DNA of 64,000 nucleotides from Novosphingobium sp. Rr 2-17 (GTDB lineage: Bacteria; Pseudomonadota; Alphaproteobacteria; Sphingomonadales; Sphingomonadaceae): the NCBI RefSeq assembly GCF_000272475.1, contig NZ_AKFJ01000084.1, forward strand, positions 62,001 through 126,000, given 5' to 3'. Positions 8,146 through 18,316 of this stretch are shown piece after piece. The notes under the pieces were generated by a model. That model ran no database searches and was not told the DNA's origin. It worked only from the letters and a program-made list of their open reading frames with translations. The translations under genes were made by a program, and so were the position numbers. Within the stretch, counting starts at the first letter, position 1; each line of letters begins with the position of its first letter.

Positions 8146-9282
8146 ATGCGCTTTAACCGACGTTCTCTTGTGCAAGCAGCCTTGTACGGTTCTATGGCCA
8201 GCCTCGCTGGAGGTGGTCGAGCATTGGCTGCGGTATCCAAGGGAGAGGGCGGCGGTGATATGGCGCAGTTCATCGCGGCCATGCCCAAGGCAGAGTATCA
8301 CGTCCACCTGGAGGGCACGCTCGAAGCGGAGATGAAGTTTGCGCTCGCCCGGCGCAATGAGGTTAAGCTGCCTTATGCCGATGTTGCGGCGATGAAGCGC
8401 AGCTATGTCTTTCACGATCTGCCGACCTTCCTGAAGGTGTACTACGAAGGCATGAACGTGCTGCTGCGCGAGCAGGATTTTTACGACTTGTGCTATGCCT
8501 ATCTCGCCAAGGCCCACGCCAGCAACGTGATCTACGCCGAAATGTTCTTCGACCCCCAGCAGCACATCGATCGCGGCGTCCCCATCGCGGACGTGATCGG
8601 CGGGATCACCCGGGCGCGGGCGGCGGCGCAGGCCGATATGGGCATCGAATCGCAATTGATCCTTTGCTTCATGCGCGATCTCACGGCCTCGAATGCGATG
8701 AATGCTCTAGATGCGGCGCTGCCTTACAAGGAACAACTCGTCGGCGTGGGCCTGGATTCCGATGAGAAGGACAATCCGCCCTCCAAGTTCGCCGCGCACT
8801 TCGCCAAGGCGCGCGATGCGGGCCTGCGGATCACCGCACATTGCGACGTCAATCAGAAGGATTCGCTGGAGCACATCCGCCAGGCGCTGATCGACATCGG
8901 CGTGGAGCGCATCGATCACGGGGGTAATATTCTGCAGTCGCCGGAATTGGTCGCGCTGGCGCGGCAGCGGAACATCGCCTTCACCGTCTGCCCCTCATTT
9001 TCGGGGAAGATCGTGGTCGATGGCAAGCCGGTAGACGTCGTTCGCGCGATGCTGGACCAAGGGCTGAAGGTGACCATTAACTCGGATGACCCGGCCTACA
9101 TGGGCAGCAAGTACCTGACCGAGGTAATCATAGACACGCAGGCTCGCAGTGGGCTCACCAAGGCGGAGTTGGTGCGGATCAGCCGCAACGCCTTCGATGC
9201 CGCCTGGGTCGCGCCCGATCGGCGTGACCGCTTTCAAGCGAAACTGGATGCCTTTGCGCGTAAATGGGCAGTTGCGACGTGA
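8146..9282 (+). CDS. Exported adenosine/adenine deaminase family protein
   Basis: 378 residues, zinc-dependent purine (deoxy)nucleoside or nucleobase deaminase. 'YHVHLEGTLE' supplies the HxH metal pair (H52, H54). Later metal and acid positions are in 'ITAHCDV', 'RIDHGG' and 'TINSDDPAY'. The wording 'FFDPQQHIDRGV' and 'VYYEGMNVL' resembles the adenine deaminase branch more than classic adenosine deaminase, so the substrate is uncertain. Residues 1-28 form an apparent signal peptide with twin arginines (N-R-R-S-L) and an 'ALA' cleavage site, which implies Tat-type export. That is unusual for this enzyme family. The neighbouring transporter and rut genes suggest nucleobase scavenging. Confidence 0.87.
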   Translation: MRFNRRSLVQAALYGSMASLAGGGRALAAVSKGEGGGDMAQFIAAMPKAEYHVHLEGTLEAEMKFALARRNEVKLPYADVAAMKRSYVFHDLPTFLKVYYEGMNVLLREQDFYDLCYAYLAKAHASNVIYAEMFFDPQQHIDRGVPIADVIGGITRARAAAQADMGIESQLILCFMRDLTASNAMNALDAALPYKEQLVGVGLDSDEKDNPPSKFAAHFAKARDAGLRITAHCDVNQKDSLEHIRQALIDIGVERIDHGGNILQSPELVALARQRNIAFTVCPSFSGKIVVDGKPVDVVRAMLDQGLKVTINSDDPAYMGSKYLTEVIIDTQARSGLTKAELVRISRNAFDAAWVAPDRRDRFQAKLDAFARKWAVAT

Positions 9283-9348
9283 TACACTTCCGCACGTAAG
9301 ATCAGCTCGGGGCCGGATCAGTTGGGAATGACGCGCGTTCATCGATCC

Positions 9349-10614
9349 ATGCACGAAACAATGCCCCGCCCGCTCGACCGTCGTTCGCTCGTATTGGCGG
9401 CGTTATCGACGGTGGTGGAGTGGTACGACTTCACGCTGTTCCTCTATCTTGCCACCGTGCTGTCGCGGGTGTTCTTCGGCGGCGAAGGGGCAGTTCTCAC
9501 TGCTTTGCTCGGGTTCGCCGTCGCGTATCTGATGCGGCCAGTGGGCGCTGCCGTCTTTGGCCATTTCGGCGATCGGCGCGGGCGGCGTGCGACGCTGTTG
9601 GCTTCAATGACGCTGATGAGCGTGGCGATGCTGCTGACGGCACTGCTGCCGACCAGCGCCCAGATCGGGCCGGCCGCGGGCGTGTTGTTGTTGGCGTTGC
9701 GCTGCGTGATGGGCTTTGCGGTAGGCGGCGAATATACCGGCGTGGTCGCTTACCTGCTGGAAGGCGCACCGCCGCATCGGCGTGGCTTCATCACGTCACT
9801 GGCGGCTGCGACCAGCGAAATCGGCGGGCTACTGGCGGCAGGGATCGCGGCGTTGACGGTCAGCCTGCTGCCGGCACCGGCGCTCGATTCGTGGGGCTGG
9901 CGCTTGCCGTTTCTGTTCGGCGCGGCGCTGGCGGCAGCGATCCTGTTTGCGCGCGCCGCGATGAAGGAATCGCCTGAGTTCGAAGCACATCGCGACGCTG
10001 GAACGCTGGCCACCAGTCCGCTGGGCGATGCGTTCACGCGTCACCGCGCCGGCGTTTTGCGAGGCTTTGCGATTTCGGCGCTGGGCTCGATCACGTACTA
10101 CGTCGGGATTACGTATGTGCCGGTGTATCTCACGTCGGTCGGCAGCTTGTCTGAAGCACAATCGCTGCAACTGGCGACAATCGCGGCATTGGCGGTCATC
10201 CTGGTCACGCCGTTTGTCGGTCTATTGGCGGATAGAGTGGGGCGTAGGCCGGTGCTGGTTGGACTGGCGCTGCTGTGCGCGGCGCTGCCGTGGACGCTGT
10301 TCCGCTTGCTGGCGGATGCGACCTCGGTTGTGGCGACGGCTGGGGCGGTGCTGCTGGCCGCTCTGGCAGGTGGCGTCAGTGCAGTAGGCGCCGTCGCCAC
10401 CGCCGAGCAGGTGCCCGCACAAGGCCGCCTCAGTGCGCTCGCGCTGGGCGCCACCACAGCAACGGCGCTGTTCGGCGGATTGACGCCTTGGTTGGCGCAA
10501 CTTCTGATGCAGAAAACCGGACAATTGTCCGCGCCGGGCGCCATGATCGCGGTGGTGGCGCTGTGCGTTTTGCCGGTCTTGCTGATGCTACCGGAAACCC
10601 GGCCAAAGCGGTGA
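9349..10614 (+). CDS. MFS transporter, metabolite:H+ symporter-like
   Basis: About 421 residues with 12 predicted membrane segments. The N-terminal 'STVVEWYDFTLFLY' and the loop-2/3 signature 'GHFGDRRGRRATLL' are typical of the MHS branch of the major facilitator superfamily, and the second half has 'FVGLLADRVGRRPVL'. The ATG at 9349 is chosen as closest to family length. ATGs at 9328 and 9361 are alternatives and none has a strong SD. The substrate is unknown. Its place between a purine deaminase and the rut operon makes a nucleobase or related compound possible, by context only. It ends 6 bp from the convergent rutA stop. Confidence 0.87.
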   Translation: MHETMPRPLDRRSLVLAALSTVVEWYDFTLFLYLATVLSRVFFGGEGAVLTALLGFAVAYLMRPVGAAVFGHFGDRRGRRATLLASMTLMSVAMLLTALLPTSAQIGPAAGVLLLALRCVMGFAVGGEYTGVVAYLLEGAPPHRRGFITSLAAATSEIGGLLAAGIAALTVSLLPAPALDSWGWRLPFLFGAALAAAILFARAAMKESPEFEAHRDAGTLATSPLGDAFTRHRAGVLRGFAISALGSITYYVGITYVPVYLTSVGSLSEAQSLQLATIAALAVILVTPFVGLLADRVGRRPVLVGLALLCAALPWTLFRLLADATSVVATAGAVLLAALAGGVSAVGAVATAEQVPAQGRLSALALGATTATALFGGLTPWLAQLLMQKTGQLSAPGAMIAVVALCVLPVLLMLPETRPKR

Positions 10615-10620
10615 CGCGGT

Positions 10621-11691
10621 TCAGGCCGTGACGTGTGAGCGGCTTTTCATCAGCGGCTGGATGCGGGTTCCGAAATTCTCGACGCCTTCCACGAAATCGT
10701 CGAAGGTCAGCAGCACTCCGCCGGTGTTGGGGACTTGCGCCATTTCATCGAGCATGCGCGCGACACTTTCGTAGCTTCCCACCAACGTCCCCATGTTGAT
10801 GTTCACCGCGCCTTCGGGGGCGGCGAGCTGGCGCACGTTGGTGTCGGTGTTGACCGTATCCTTCGCGCCCTGGTCAGCCAGCCAGGCAATGGCGTCGAGA
10901 TCGACGCCGTCGTTATAGAGCTTCCACTTGGCGAATGCCTCTTCGTCGGTTTCGGCGGCGATAATCATCACCAGGACGAAAACTTGCACGTCGCGCCCGC
11001 TTTCTGCGGTGAACTTGGCCAGGCGCTCGTTGTTGAAGGCGAAGGCGGTGGGCGTGTTCACCCCTTTGCCCAGGCAAAAGGCATAGTCCGCCCACTTGGC
11101 CGAGAAGGACAGCCCTGCGTCCGATGACCCGGCGCAGATGATTTTCATGTCGCCTTGCGGCTGGGGGCGGACAAGGCAATCGTCCATCGTGTAGTAATCG
11201 CCCTTGAAGTCCGATCGACCGTTTTCCCACAGCTCGCGCAGGATCTGGGCGTATTCGTCGAGCATCTTGTAGCGGTTGCGGAAATGCTCCTCGCCCGGCC
11301 ACAAGCCCATCTGGGTGTATTCAGGCGGTTGCCAGCCAGTGATGAGGTTGAGGCCGAAGCGACCATGGCTGATGCTGTCGATCGTGTTGCACATCCGCGC
11401 GGCGAAAGCGGGCGGGATGATGAGCGTGGGGCAGGTGGCGAAGATTTTGATCTTCTCGGTCACCGCCGCAAGCCCGGCCATCAGCGTGAAGCTCTCCAGC
11501 CCGTATTCCCAGAACTCGCTTTTGCCGCCGAACCCGCGCAGCTTGATCATCGACAACAGGAAATCCAGCCCGTGCTTTTCCGCGCGCACCGCGATCTCCT
11601 TGTTGAGATCGAACGTCGGCATGTACTGCGGCGAGGTGGTGCTGATCAGCCAGCCATTGTTGTTGATAGGCACGAAAACGCCGACTTGCAT
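10621..11691 (-). CDS. rutA: Pyrimidine monooxygenase RutA
   Basis: 356 residues. A flavin-dependent luciferase-like monooxygenase that opens the uracil or thymine ring with FMNH2 and O2 to give ureidoacrylate peracid. Recognised by near-full-length RutA wording: '[30 protein letters not shown]', '[21 protein letters not shown]' and '[16 protein letters not shown]'. It is the last gene of the local operon, 5 bp after rutD, whereas in E. coli it is first. It needs reduced flavin from a reductase (RutF) that is not in this window. Confidence 0.95.
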   Translation of the reverse strand: MQVGVFVPINNNGWLISTTSPQYMPTFDLNKEIAVRAEKHGLDFLLSMIKLRGFGGKSEFWEYGLESFTLMAGLAAVTEKIKIFATCPTLIIPPAFAARMCNTIDSISHGRFGLNLITGWQPPEYTQMGLWPGEEHFRNRYKMLDEYAQILRELWENGRSDFKGDYYTMDDCLVRPQPQGDMKIICAGSSDAGLSFSAKWADYAFCLGKGVNTPTAFAFNNERLAKFTAESGRDVQVFVLVMIIAAETDEEAFAKWKLYNDGVDLDAIAWLADQGAKDTVNTDTNVRQLAAPEGAVNINMGTLVGSYESVARMLDEMAQVPNTGGVLLTFDDFVEGVENFGTRIQPLMKSRSHVTA

Positions 11692-11696
11692 GGCGG

Positions 11697-12488
11697 TCAG
11701 TCCTTCAGGAAATTAAGAACGAGGCGGTCGAAACCGGCGGGATCGCTTACGTTGCAGGCGTGGCCGCCCCAGTTGAAGGTGGCGACATCGGCGCCGGGGA
11801 TGGGTTCCGCCAGATCGAGCGCGCTGGCGTGGGGGACGAGAAAATCATCTCGCGTGGCGATGACCAGCACGTCCGCCAACTGCGCCAGTCGCTCCGCCGA
11901 AGGGGCATAGGCGCGCACGGCGGCGATGCGCTTTTCCATCGTTACCGCGCCGGGGAAGCTGGCGAGGTGGTGGGCAAGCTCAGTTTCCAGATCGGCATCA
12001 TGCCGCGTGATCCAGTCGGGCGGGTAGAGGAACAAGGGCTGTGCGCGCAGGAAGGCTTCCACCCCCGCTCCGCGCAGCAGCGCCAGCCGCGCTTCGAAGC
12101 AACGTGCGGTGTGCGGCGATAGCGTTCGCCAGCCGTTGACGGCGACAAGCTTGTCGATGCGCTGAGATTTCAAGGCCGCCTCGATCCCGATCATCGCGCC
12201 CAGCGCATGGCCGATCACGTGCGCGGTCTCGATATCCAGGGCATCCATCAGCGCGATCACGTCGTCGGCCATGTCCTCGATCGAGGTGGTTTCGGGCAAG
12301 GCGCGATCGCTGCGGCCGGTGCCGCGCTGGTCGTAGGCAAGGACGCGGAAATGCTTCGAAAGGGCGGGCAGGTTCGGCGTCCAGTAGCCTGCCGAACCGC
12401 CCAGGCCGCTCGACAGGATCAGCGGCGGGGCGCCTTCCGGCCCGTGGAACTCGTAATAGAGCCCCGCAACCTCAGGCAAGGTACGCAA
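11697..12488 (-). CDS. rutD: RutD, alpha/beta hydrolase of pyrimidine catabolism
   Basis: 263-residue alpha/beta-hydrolase that speeds aminoacrylate (or carbamate) hydrolysis in the Rut pathway. Recognised from '[14 protein letters not shown]', '[10 protein letters not shown]' and '[25 protein letters not shown]' through '[12 protein letters not shown]', and the terminal '[10 protein letters not shown]'. The nucleophile elbow reads GHALGA, with Ala where hydrolases carry Ser. As I recall the E. coli RutD sequence it shows the same substitution, so this is a family trait and not decay. It overlaps rutC by 17 nt. Confidence 0.92.
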   Translation of the reverse strand: MRTLPEVAGLYYEFHGPEGAPPLILSSGLGGSAGYWTPNLPALSKHFRVLAYDQRGTGRSDRALPETTSIEDMADDVIALMDALDIETAHVIGHALGAMIGIEAALKSQRIDKLVAVNGWRTLSPHTARCFEARLALLRGAGVEAFLRAQPLFLYPPDWITRHDADLETELAHHLASFPGAVTMEKRIAAVRAYAPSAERLAQLADVLVIATRDDFLVPHASALDLAEPIPGADVATFNWGGHACNVSDPAGFDRLVLNFLKD

Positions 12489-12855
12489 CCGAGGCGACTT
12501 CGACCAGGCAATCCGGCTTCACCAGGTCGCAGCGGATGCAGTAGCGCGCCGGTTTGTCGCCCGGGAAATACTCGGCATAGACCGCGTTGAAGGCGGCATA
12601 GTCGGCCAGGTCTTTGAGGAAAATGTGGTTCATCGCGATATCGGCCATCGTGCCGCCGGCAGCTTCGACCGTGATCTTGATCGCATCGAGCACATGCCGA
12701 GTTTGCGCTGCCGCATCGCCGGGGTGAAGCACTGCACCGCCTTCGCCCAGCGCCAGCATGCCGGAGACGTAGAGGACGCCGCCAGCCTTCGCTCCGGCTG
12801 AATAAGGCGCGATCGGGGTCGGAAACTGGGGCGGGTTGATCGCTTCGAACGGCAT
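12472..12855 (-). CDS. rutC: RutC, RidA-family 3-aminoacrylate deaminase
   Basis: 127-residue YjgF/YER057c/UK114 (RidA) protein with '[19 protein letters not shown]', '[23 protein letters not shown]' and the terminal '[13 protein letters not shown]'. It deaminates or detoxifies 3-aminoacrylate from the RutB step. Position between rutB (5 bp upstream) and rutD (overlapping) identifies it as RutC and not a general RidA. Confidence 0.93.
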   Translation of the reverse strand: MPFEAINPPQFPTPIAPYSAGAKAGGVLYVSGMLALGEGGAVLHPGDAAAQTRHVLDAIKITVEAAGGTMADIAMNHIFLKDLADYAAFNAVYAEYFPGDKPARYCIRCDLVKPDCLVEVASVAYLA

Positions 12856-12860
12856 GAAGG

Positions 12861-13592
12861 CTATTCCTTTGGCGCAAGCTGGCTGACGGCAGTGCGGAAC
12901 TCGGCAACGGTGCTGACCCAGCCGAAGAACTTTTCGACGTTGTAGACGGTCGCCTGCATGATGAAGTCCGGCCCCAGGTGGTGGGTCGCATCCTCCAGCA
13001 GAATGCCGAAGTATTCCAGGTGAAACCCGTCGCGCAGGGTCGATTCCACGCAGACGTTAGTGGCGATGCCGGTGAACACCAGCGTCCTGATCCCTCGCGC
13101 GCGCAAAACCGAATCGAGCTGCGAGTTGAAAAACGCCGAATAGCGCGGCTTATGAACGCGCAAGTCGCCGTCCTGCGGAGTCAGGGCATCGACCAATTCG
13201 TAATCCCAGCCGCCGCGGGCCAGGAACTTGCCCGATAGATCGGGGCGCTTGCGCATGGTCTTGAGCGCGTTGGACTTGTGGTAGTTGGGCGACAGCGGCG
13301 TGCCGGCCTCGACATAGCCGGCATCCCAGCCGTTTTGCAGGAACACGATCGCCATGCCGGCCTCGCGCGCCACATCGACCACTTCGCCGACGCGACCGAT
13401 CACGGCTTGCGCCGGGGCGACGTCGAACCCGGCCTCGTCCACGTAGCCGCCCTTGGTGGCGTAGGCGTTCTGCATGTCTACCACGATCACCGCAGTAGTC
13501 GCCGGATCAAGCCGGATAGGTTCGGGGCGAGCCGGCAACACGACACGGGGGCCGGTGCTGGAGGGCGAGGGATCAACGACGATTTCTGTCAC
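12861..13592 (-). CDS. rutB: RutB, ureidoacrylate peracid amidohydrolase
   Basis: 243-residue isochorismatase-like cysteine hydrolase. The triad positions are visible: Asp in '[13 protein letters not shown]', Lys in '[15 protein letters not shown]', and Cys in '[15 protein letters not shown]'. It cleaves ureidoacrylate (peracid) to aminoacrylate and carbamate. A GTG at 13592 is taken as the start because it leaves a short RutB-like N-terminus. The open frame continues to an ATG at 13712, but the 40 added residues do not look like the family. First gene of the local rut operon, divergent from rsh (131 bp). Confidence 0.92.
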   Translation of the reverse strand: MTEIVVDPSPSSTGPRVVLPARPEPIRLDPATTAVIVVDMQNAYATKGGYVDEAGFDVAPAQAVIGRVGEVVDVAREAGMAIVFLQNGWDAGYVEAGTPLSPNYHKSNALKTMRKRPDLSGKFLARGGWDYELVDALTPQDGDLRVHKPRYSAFFNSQLDSVLRARGIRTLVFTGIATNVCVESTLRDGFHLEYFGILLEDATHHLGPDFIMQATVYNVEKFFGWVSTVAEFRTAVSQLAPKE

Positions 13593-13723
13593 TTGGCGGA
13601 GTATTGGGCAGTTGCGCCAAGCGATCAAGCCACCTTTATGGCACACAGCCCTGCATTTTTCCGCACGCTGGGCTTCTCTACCCCCTTGTCGCCACTGGCA
13701 AAATGCTGACATGCAGGGAACAC

Positions 13724-15817
13724 ATGCTGCGCCAGTACGAACTTGTCGAACGCGTGAAGGAATACGCGCCCGAAGCCGATGAGGCTTTGTTGAACCGCGC
13801 CTACGTCTACACGGTCCAGAAACACGGATCGCAAAAGCGTGCCAGCGGCGATCCCTACTTCAGCCATCCGGTCGAAGTGGCCGGTCTGATGACCGAGCTA
13901 AAGCTCGATCAGCAGACGATCATGACCGCGCTGCTTCACGATACCGTGGAAGACACGCTGGCGACGATCGAAGAGATCGAAAAACTGTTCGGGCCGGAAG
14001 TGGCGCGACTGGTGGACGGCGTCACCAAGCTCTCCAAGATCGACGTGATGACCGAAAGCGAGCGCGCGGCGGAGAACTTGCGCAAGTTTCTGCTGGCGAT
14101 GAGCGAGGACTTGCGTGTTCTTCTCGTCAAGCTGGCGGATCGGCTGCACAACATGCGAACGCTCCACTTCATCAAGAAGGAGGAGAAGCGCCAGCGCATC
14201 GCGCGCGAAACCATGGATATCTACGCGCCGCTGGCCGAGCGCGTGGGCATGTACGAATACATGCGCGAGATGCAGTTGCTTGCCTTCGAGCAGTTGGAGC
14301 CGGAAGGCTACGCCACCATCACCGGTCGCCTCGCGCAGATCCGCAGCCACGAGGGCGGCCAAGTCGATGCGATCGCGTTGGGGATCAAGCAGGCGCTGGC
14401 AGAGACGGGCCTGACGGTCGAAGTCTCCGGTCGCGAGAAGCACCCTTACTCGATCTGGCGCAAGATGGCCGAGCGCCATGTCACGTTCGAACAGATCACC
14501 GACATCATGGCGTTTCGCGTTCTGACTGACAGCGTGGAAGACTGCTATCGGGCGCTCGGCGTGCTGCACCAGACCTGGCAGATGATCCCGGGGCGGTTCA
14601 AGGACTACATCTCCACCCCCAAGTCGAACGGCTACAAGTCGCTCCACACCGCGCTGATCTATGGCAAGTCGATGCGCGTAGAAGTGCAGATCCGCACCCG
14701 CGACATGCACCGCACCAATGAGTTCGGTCTCGCCGCGCACTGGGCCTACAAGCAGGGTGGGCTGCGGCCCGATGGCCAGGTGGGCTGGCTGCGCGACTTG
14801 ATCGAGATCGTCGATGCCAGCCACGATCCCGAGGAATTGCTCGAACACACTAAGCTGGCGATCTACCAGGACCGCATTTTCGCTTTTACTCCCAAAGGCG
14901 CGCTGTTCCAGTTGCCCAAGGGATCGACGGCGGTCGACTTCGCCTATGCCGTCCACACCAACCTGGGCAATGCGGCGGTCGGCGCCAAGATCAACGGTCG
15001 CCACGTCCCGCTGCGCAAGCAGCTCGTCAACGGCGACGTCGTCGAGATCATCAAGAGCAGCACATCCGAGCCGCAACTGCCCTGGCTCGGCTTCGTCGTG
15101 ACCGGCAAGGCGCGTGCCGCCATCCGCCGCGCCGTGCGCGCCAAGGAGCGCGCCGAAGTGGCCGAAATCGGGGCCAAGCTCTACGACGAGATCGCTGGTC
15201 GCCTGCCCTTGCGCATCGGCAAGAAAGCACTCGCCGCCGCCGTGCGCCGCCTGGACATGCGCGACGAGGAGGAACTGATGTTTGCTATCGGTTCCGCCCG
15301 CCTGACCGACCGCCAGTTGATGGAAGCGCTGCTCCCGGGCAGCACTGACGAACTGCCCGACAATCCCGACTGGACCAATGTCGAGCAGGCAATCTCGATT
15401 CGCGGGCTGACCGCGGGCATCGGTTTCGAGCTGGCCGAATGCTGCCACCCGGTTCCGGGAGACCGTATCGTCGGCCTACGCCGACCCGATCACAAGGTGG
15501 AAGTCCACACGATCGACTGCCTGACGCTGGCGAACGGCATCGATGCCGATTGGCTGGACTTGTCCTGGGGTGAGCGCACGACCGGCTCGGTCGGTCGCTT
15601 GCGCCTCGTGCTTTACAACCGGCCGGGCACGCTGGCCGAAGTAACCCAGATCCTCGCCAGCAACCGCGCCAATGTCACCAACCTCCAGATGACCCAGCGC
15701 GACGAGCCTTTCGGCACGTACGAGGCCGACCTGGAAGTGACGGATCTGGCCCACCTGACCCGCATCGTCGGCTCCCTGCGCGCCAGCGAGGCCGTAGCGG
15801 AAGCGGAGCGGATATAG
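13724..15817 (+). CDS. rsh: Bifunctional (p)ppGpp synthetase/hydrolase (Rel/SpoT homologue)
   Basis: 697 residues. The N-terminal HD hydrolase domain has H48 and 'LLHDTVEDT' (H72, D73). The synthetase domain carries '[13 protein letters not shown]' and '[13 protein letters not shown]'. A TGS domain ('[28 protein letters not shown]') and a C-terminal ACT domain (about 620-697) follow. Both catalytic sites look intact, so it probably both makes and degrades the alarmone, as the single long Rsh of alphaproteobacteria does. The ATG at 13724 is chosen because AGGGA lies just upstream. The ATG at 13703 has weaker support. Confidence 0.97.
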   Translation: MLRQYELVERVKEYAPEADEALLNRAYVYTVQKHGSQKRASGDPYFSHPVEVAGLMTELKLDQQTIMTALLHDTVEDTLATIEEIEKLFGPEVARLVDGVTKLSKIDVMTESERAAENLRKFLLAMSEDLRVLLVKLADRLHNMRTLHFIKKEEKRQRIARETMDIYAPLAERVGMYEYMREMQLLAFEQLEPEGYATITGRLAQIRSHEGGQVDAIALGIKQALAETGLTVEVSGREKHPYSIWRKMAERHVTFEQITDIMAFRVLTDSVEDCYRALGVLHQTWQMIPGRFKDYISTPKSNGYKSLHTALIYGKSMRVEVQIRTRDMHRTNEFGLAAHWAYKQGGLRPDGQVGWLRDLIEIVDASHDPEELLEHTKLAIYQDRIFAFTPKGALFQLPKGSTAVDFAYAVHTNLGNAAVGAKINGRHVPLRKQLVNGDVVEIIKSSTSEPQLPWLGFVVTGKARAAIRRAVRAKERAEVAEIGAKLYDEIAGRLPLRIGKKALAAAVRRLDMRDEEELMFAIGSARLTDRQLMEALLPGSTDELPDNPDWTNVEQAISIRGLTAGIGFELAECCHPVPGDRIVGLRRPDHKVEVHTIDCLTLANGIDADWLDLSWGERTTGSVGRLRLVLYNRPGTLAEVTQILASNRANVTNLQMTQRDEPFGTYEADLEVTDLAHLTRIVGSLRASEAVAEAERI

Positions 15818-15963
15818 GATTGGGGCGGAGTAGATGGGGGCGGACCACCTACGCACAGGTCTCCTAAGCTCTCGATAACAAACAGCGGTTCGATGGCGCG
15901 ATGTCGGCTGGACCCCGCCCGATGCCGGGATGACGGGGTGTTAGAGCGGGGCGGCCCTAACTC

Positions 15964-16548
15964 CTACTTCGCTTCCGCGATCAGCTTCAGCGCCGCCGGG
16001 CTCGTCCAGTCGTTACCGCCGGTATAGCGCCACACTTCCTTGCCCTGGCTGTCGAACAGCACCGTGATTGGCAGGTTGCCGCCATAAGTGAAGCCAAGGT
16101 CGCCCTTGTCGTCGAGCCAGGGCTCGACGCGGTCGAGCTTGCGCTTGCGCAGGATCTCCAGGACTTTGTCGCCTCCGCCCATGTCTTGCGAGATCGGCAG
16201 GACGGTGATCCCCATCTCATGCTCTTTCTGGATCAGCGCGTTGAGGGTGGGCATCTCTGCGATGCACGGTGCGCACCACGTGGCCCACAAGTTGATGAGC
16301 AACGGTTTGCCCTTGAGCGAGGTCAGGTCGAGGCTCTCGCCGGTGTTGTCGACCAGGACGACTGCCGGCAACGGCGTGCCCTTATGCGAACGGTCCAGCT
16401 TCTGCGCGGCGGCAGGCGTGGACGCGGCGGTTTGCGAAGCCTGCGGTTGCGCCTGCTTGTCGCTTTGCCTATCGCACCCGGCCAGCAGGACCGCCGTGCC
16501 TGCGAGCGGAAACAGGACGAGCGACTTGAGCGATTTGGAAGACAACAA
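15964..16548 (-). CDS. TlpA-like thioredoxin-fold lipoprotein
   Basis: About 194 residues. A TTG start (16548 or 16545) gives a classic lipoprotein signal: short basic lead 'SSKSLKS', hydrophobic core, lipobox 'LLAGC'. The mature part is a TlpA/ResA thioredoxin fold with the redox motif 'WATWCAPC' and the cis-Pro region '[11 protein letters not shown]'. It probably reduces disulfides in the periplasm, for example in cytochrome c maturation. The partner is not shown. No ATG exists in a sensible place, and GGAG lies 9-10 nt before the TTG pair. Its start is only 19 bp from the divergent argH start. Confidence 0.85.
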   Translation of the reverse strand: MLSSKSLKSLVLFPLAGTAVLLAGCDRQSDKQAQPQASQTAASTPAAAQKLDRSHKGTPLPAVVLVDNTGESLDLTSLKGKPLLINLWATWCAPCIAEMPTLNALIQKEHEMGITVLPISQDMGGGDKVLEILRKRKLDRVEPWLDDKGDLGFTYGGNLPITVLFDSQGKEVWRYTGGNDWTSPAALKLIAEAK

Positions 16549-16567
16549 AGCGGGTAGCTCCAACCAG

Positions 16568-17938
16568 ATGTGGGGCGGACGGTTCGAGGCTGGCCCGTCG
16601 GCAATCATGCGCGAGATAAATGCCTCGATCCCATTCGACAAGGCACTGTGGCGGCAGGACATCGCGGCTAGCAAGGCGCACGTCGCTATGCTGGGGGCTT
16701 GCGAGATCGTTTCGGGCGAGGATGCAGTCGCAATCACCAAGGGCCTCGAAGCTGTTGCCGCCGAGTACGAGGCAAACGGGGTGCCCGAAGACTGGGATCT
16801 CGAAGACATCCACATGACTACCGAATCGCGGCTGGCCGAGCTGATCGGGCCGGTCGCCGGGCGCCTCCACACCGCGCGCTCACGCAACGATCAGGTCGCG
16901 ACCGACTTCCGCCTTTGGGTGCGCGATGCCGTCGATCAGGCCGATCGCGGGCTGAAAGCGCTGCAAGTGGCGCTGGTAACGCGCGCGGGCGAGCATGCCG
17001 CTTCGATCATGCCGGGCTTCACCCATCTGCAGACGGCGCAGCCGGTGACGCTGGGCCATCACCTGATGGCCTATTACGAGATGATCGCGCGGGACCGCTC
17101 GCGTTTTGCCGATGCCCGCCGCCGGATGAACCGCAGCCCGCTAGGCGCGGCGGCGCTGGCCGGCACCGGCTTTGCGATTGACCGGCACATGACCGCGCAG
17201 GCGCTGGGCTTTTCCGCGCCGACTGACAATAGCCTCGATTCGGTGTCCGATCGCGACTTCGCGCTCGATTTCCTGATGGCCGCCGCGCAATGCAGCCTGC
17301 ACCTGTCGCGCCTGGCCGAAGAATTCATCATCTGGGCCAGCCAGCCGTTCGGATTCGTGACGCTGCCCGATGCGCTGTCCACCGGCAGTTCGATCATGCC
17401 GCAGAAGAAGAACCCGGATGCGGCGGAACTGGTACGCGGACATTCCGGGCGGATCGTCGGCTGCCTGACCGCGCTGATGATCACCATGAAGGGCCTGCCG
17501 CTCGCCTATTCGAAGGACATGCAGGATGACAAGCCGCCCGTGTTCGAGGCGGCGAGCCTGCTGGCGCTGTCGGTTGCGGCGATGACCGGCATGGTCGCGG
17601 AAACTCGCTTCAGGACCGAGCGGATGCGCGCGGCTGCCGAACTGGGCTTTGCCACCGCCACCGATTTGGCAGACTGGCTGGTACGCCAGGCGGACATTCC
17701 GTTCCGTGAAGCGCACCACATCACCGGCGCGGCGGTGAAGCTGGCCGAGCAGCGCGGGGTGGCGCTTGACCAGTTGCCGCTGGCTGATCTGAAAGTGATC
17801 GACAGCCGTATAGACGAGCGCGTATTCAAAGCCTTGTCGGTCGAGGCTTCGGTAGCCGCGCGCAAGTCGCACGGTGGAACCGCGCCCGACCAGGTGCGTT
17901 TGCGCGTGGCCCAGGCGCGCACGACGCTGGGTTTGTAA
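16568..17938 (+). CDS. argH: Argininosuccinate lyase
   Basis: 456 residues. Converts argininosuccinate to arginine and fumarate. The N-terminal '[18 protein letters not shown]' and the fumarase/aspartase superfamily signature '[15 protein letters not shown]' are both present, with the '[16 protein letters not shown]' block. The ATG at 16568 is fixed by the WGGRF motif. The open frame upstream belongs to the antisense of the TlpA-like gene. There is no SD, and the short gap to the divergent gene means the promoter must lie inside that gene. The stop codon sits in the first unit of a 16-bp tandem repeat. Confidence 0.96.
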   Translation: MWGGRFEAGPSAIMREINASIPFDKALWRQDIAASKAHVAMLGACEIVSGEDAVAITKGLEAVAAEYEANGVPEDWDLEDIHMTTESRLAELIGPVAGRLHTARSRNDQVATDFRLWVRDAVDQADRGLKALQVALVTRAGEHAASIMPGFTHLQTAQPVTLGHHLMAYYEMIARDRSRFADARRRMNRSPLGAAALAGTGFAIDRHMTAQALGFSAPTDNSLDSVSDRDFALDFLMAAAQCSLHLSRLAEEFIIWASQPFGFVTLPDALSTGSSIMPQKKNPDAAELVRGHSGRIVGCLTALMITMKGLPLAYSKDMQDDKPPVFEAASLLALSVAAMTGMVAETRFRTERMRAAAELGFATATDLADWLVRQADIPFREAHHITGAAVKLAEQRGVALDQLPLADLKVIDSRIDERVFKALSVEASVAARKSHGGTAPDQVRLRVAQARTTLGL

Positions 17939-17994
17939 TAGGCTGTGTTTGTAATAGGCTGTGTTTGTAATGGGCCGGGTCTGTAATAGAAGGC
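17931..17994 (+). repeat. Four-copy 16-bp tandem repeat at the argH 3' end
   Basis: Unit GTTTGTAATAGGCTGT. Copies at 17931-17946 and 17947-17962 are identical, 17963-17978 is diverged in its second half, and 17979-17994 is more diverged. The first copy contains the argH stop, and the fourth supplies part of the GAAGG SD of the next gene. Confidence 0.85.
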
Positions 17995-18001
17995 GATAAC
18001 G

Positions 18002-18241
18002 ATGCGCAAGGCTACCATCTTCGTCTTGTTGATTGCGCTGGCGGCTTGCGGCCAACGCGCGAACCTGGCGCTCAAACCGGGGCAGCACTTGCCCCCCGCG
18101 CCCTATGGTCGCGGCACCCAGCCCGATGCCGTCGAGCTGATGAAACTGCCGGCGATCGCCGTCCCGGAACGCACGGTGGAACTGCGTACACGCTCAGAGC
18201 AACGCGCAGACGATCCCTTCGATCTTCCGCCGCCCGAGTGA
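18002..18241 (+). CDS. LptM-like small lipoprotein
   Basis: 79 residues. The signal peptide 'MRKATIFVLLIALAAC' ends in a lipobox with Cys16, then a short Pro-rich tail. Small lipoproteins of the LptM/YifL type, often directly upstream of lysA or dapF, have this form and position, and LptM assists LptD maturation in E. coli. The match here rests on architecture and the lysA neighbour, not on a long shared motif. GAAGG lies 8 nt before the ATG. It is 75 bp from lysA. Confidence 0.75.
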   Translation: MRKATIFVLLIALAACGQRANLALKPGQHLPPAPYGRGTQPDAVELMKLPAIAVPERTVELRTRSEQRADDPFDLPPPE

Positions 18242-18316
18242 AAGAGGCGCCTGATCGACGCTAGAACGAAGCGCCCCGTTGTGAAGCGGCGCGCGATTGC
18301 CTGACAGGATGCTCCC

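Noticed and set aside
11697..12488. RutD as a catalytically dead hydrolase because of GHALGA
   Set aside because: As I recall, the E. coli RutD sequence carries the same Ala, so the substitution is a family feature, not local decay.
13898..15448. 516-residue open frame on the minus strand
   Set aside because: Antisense of rsh. Composition (Arg/His/Gln/Asp-rich with repeated 'VDLG'-like runs) is typical of a GC-rich shadow frame, and no domain is visible.
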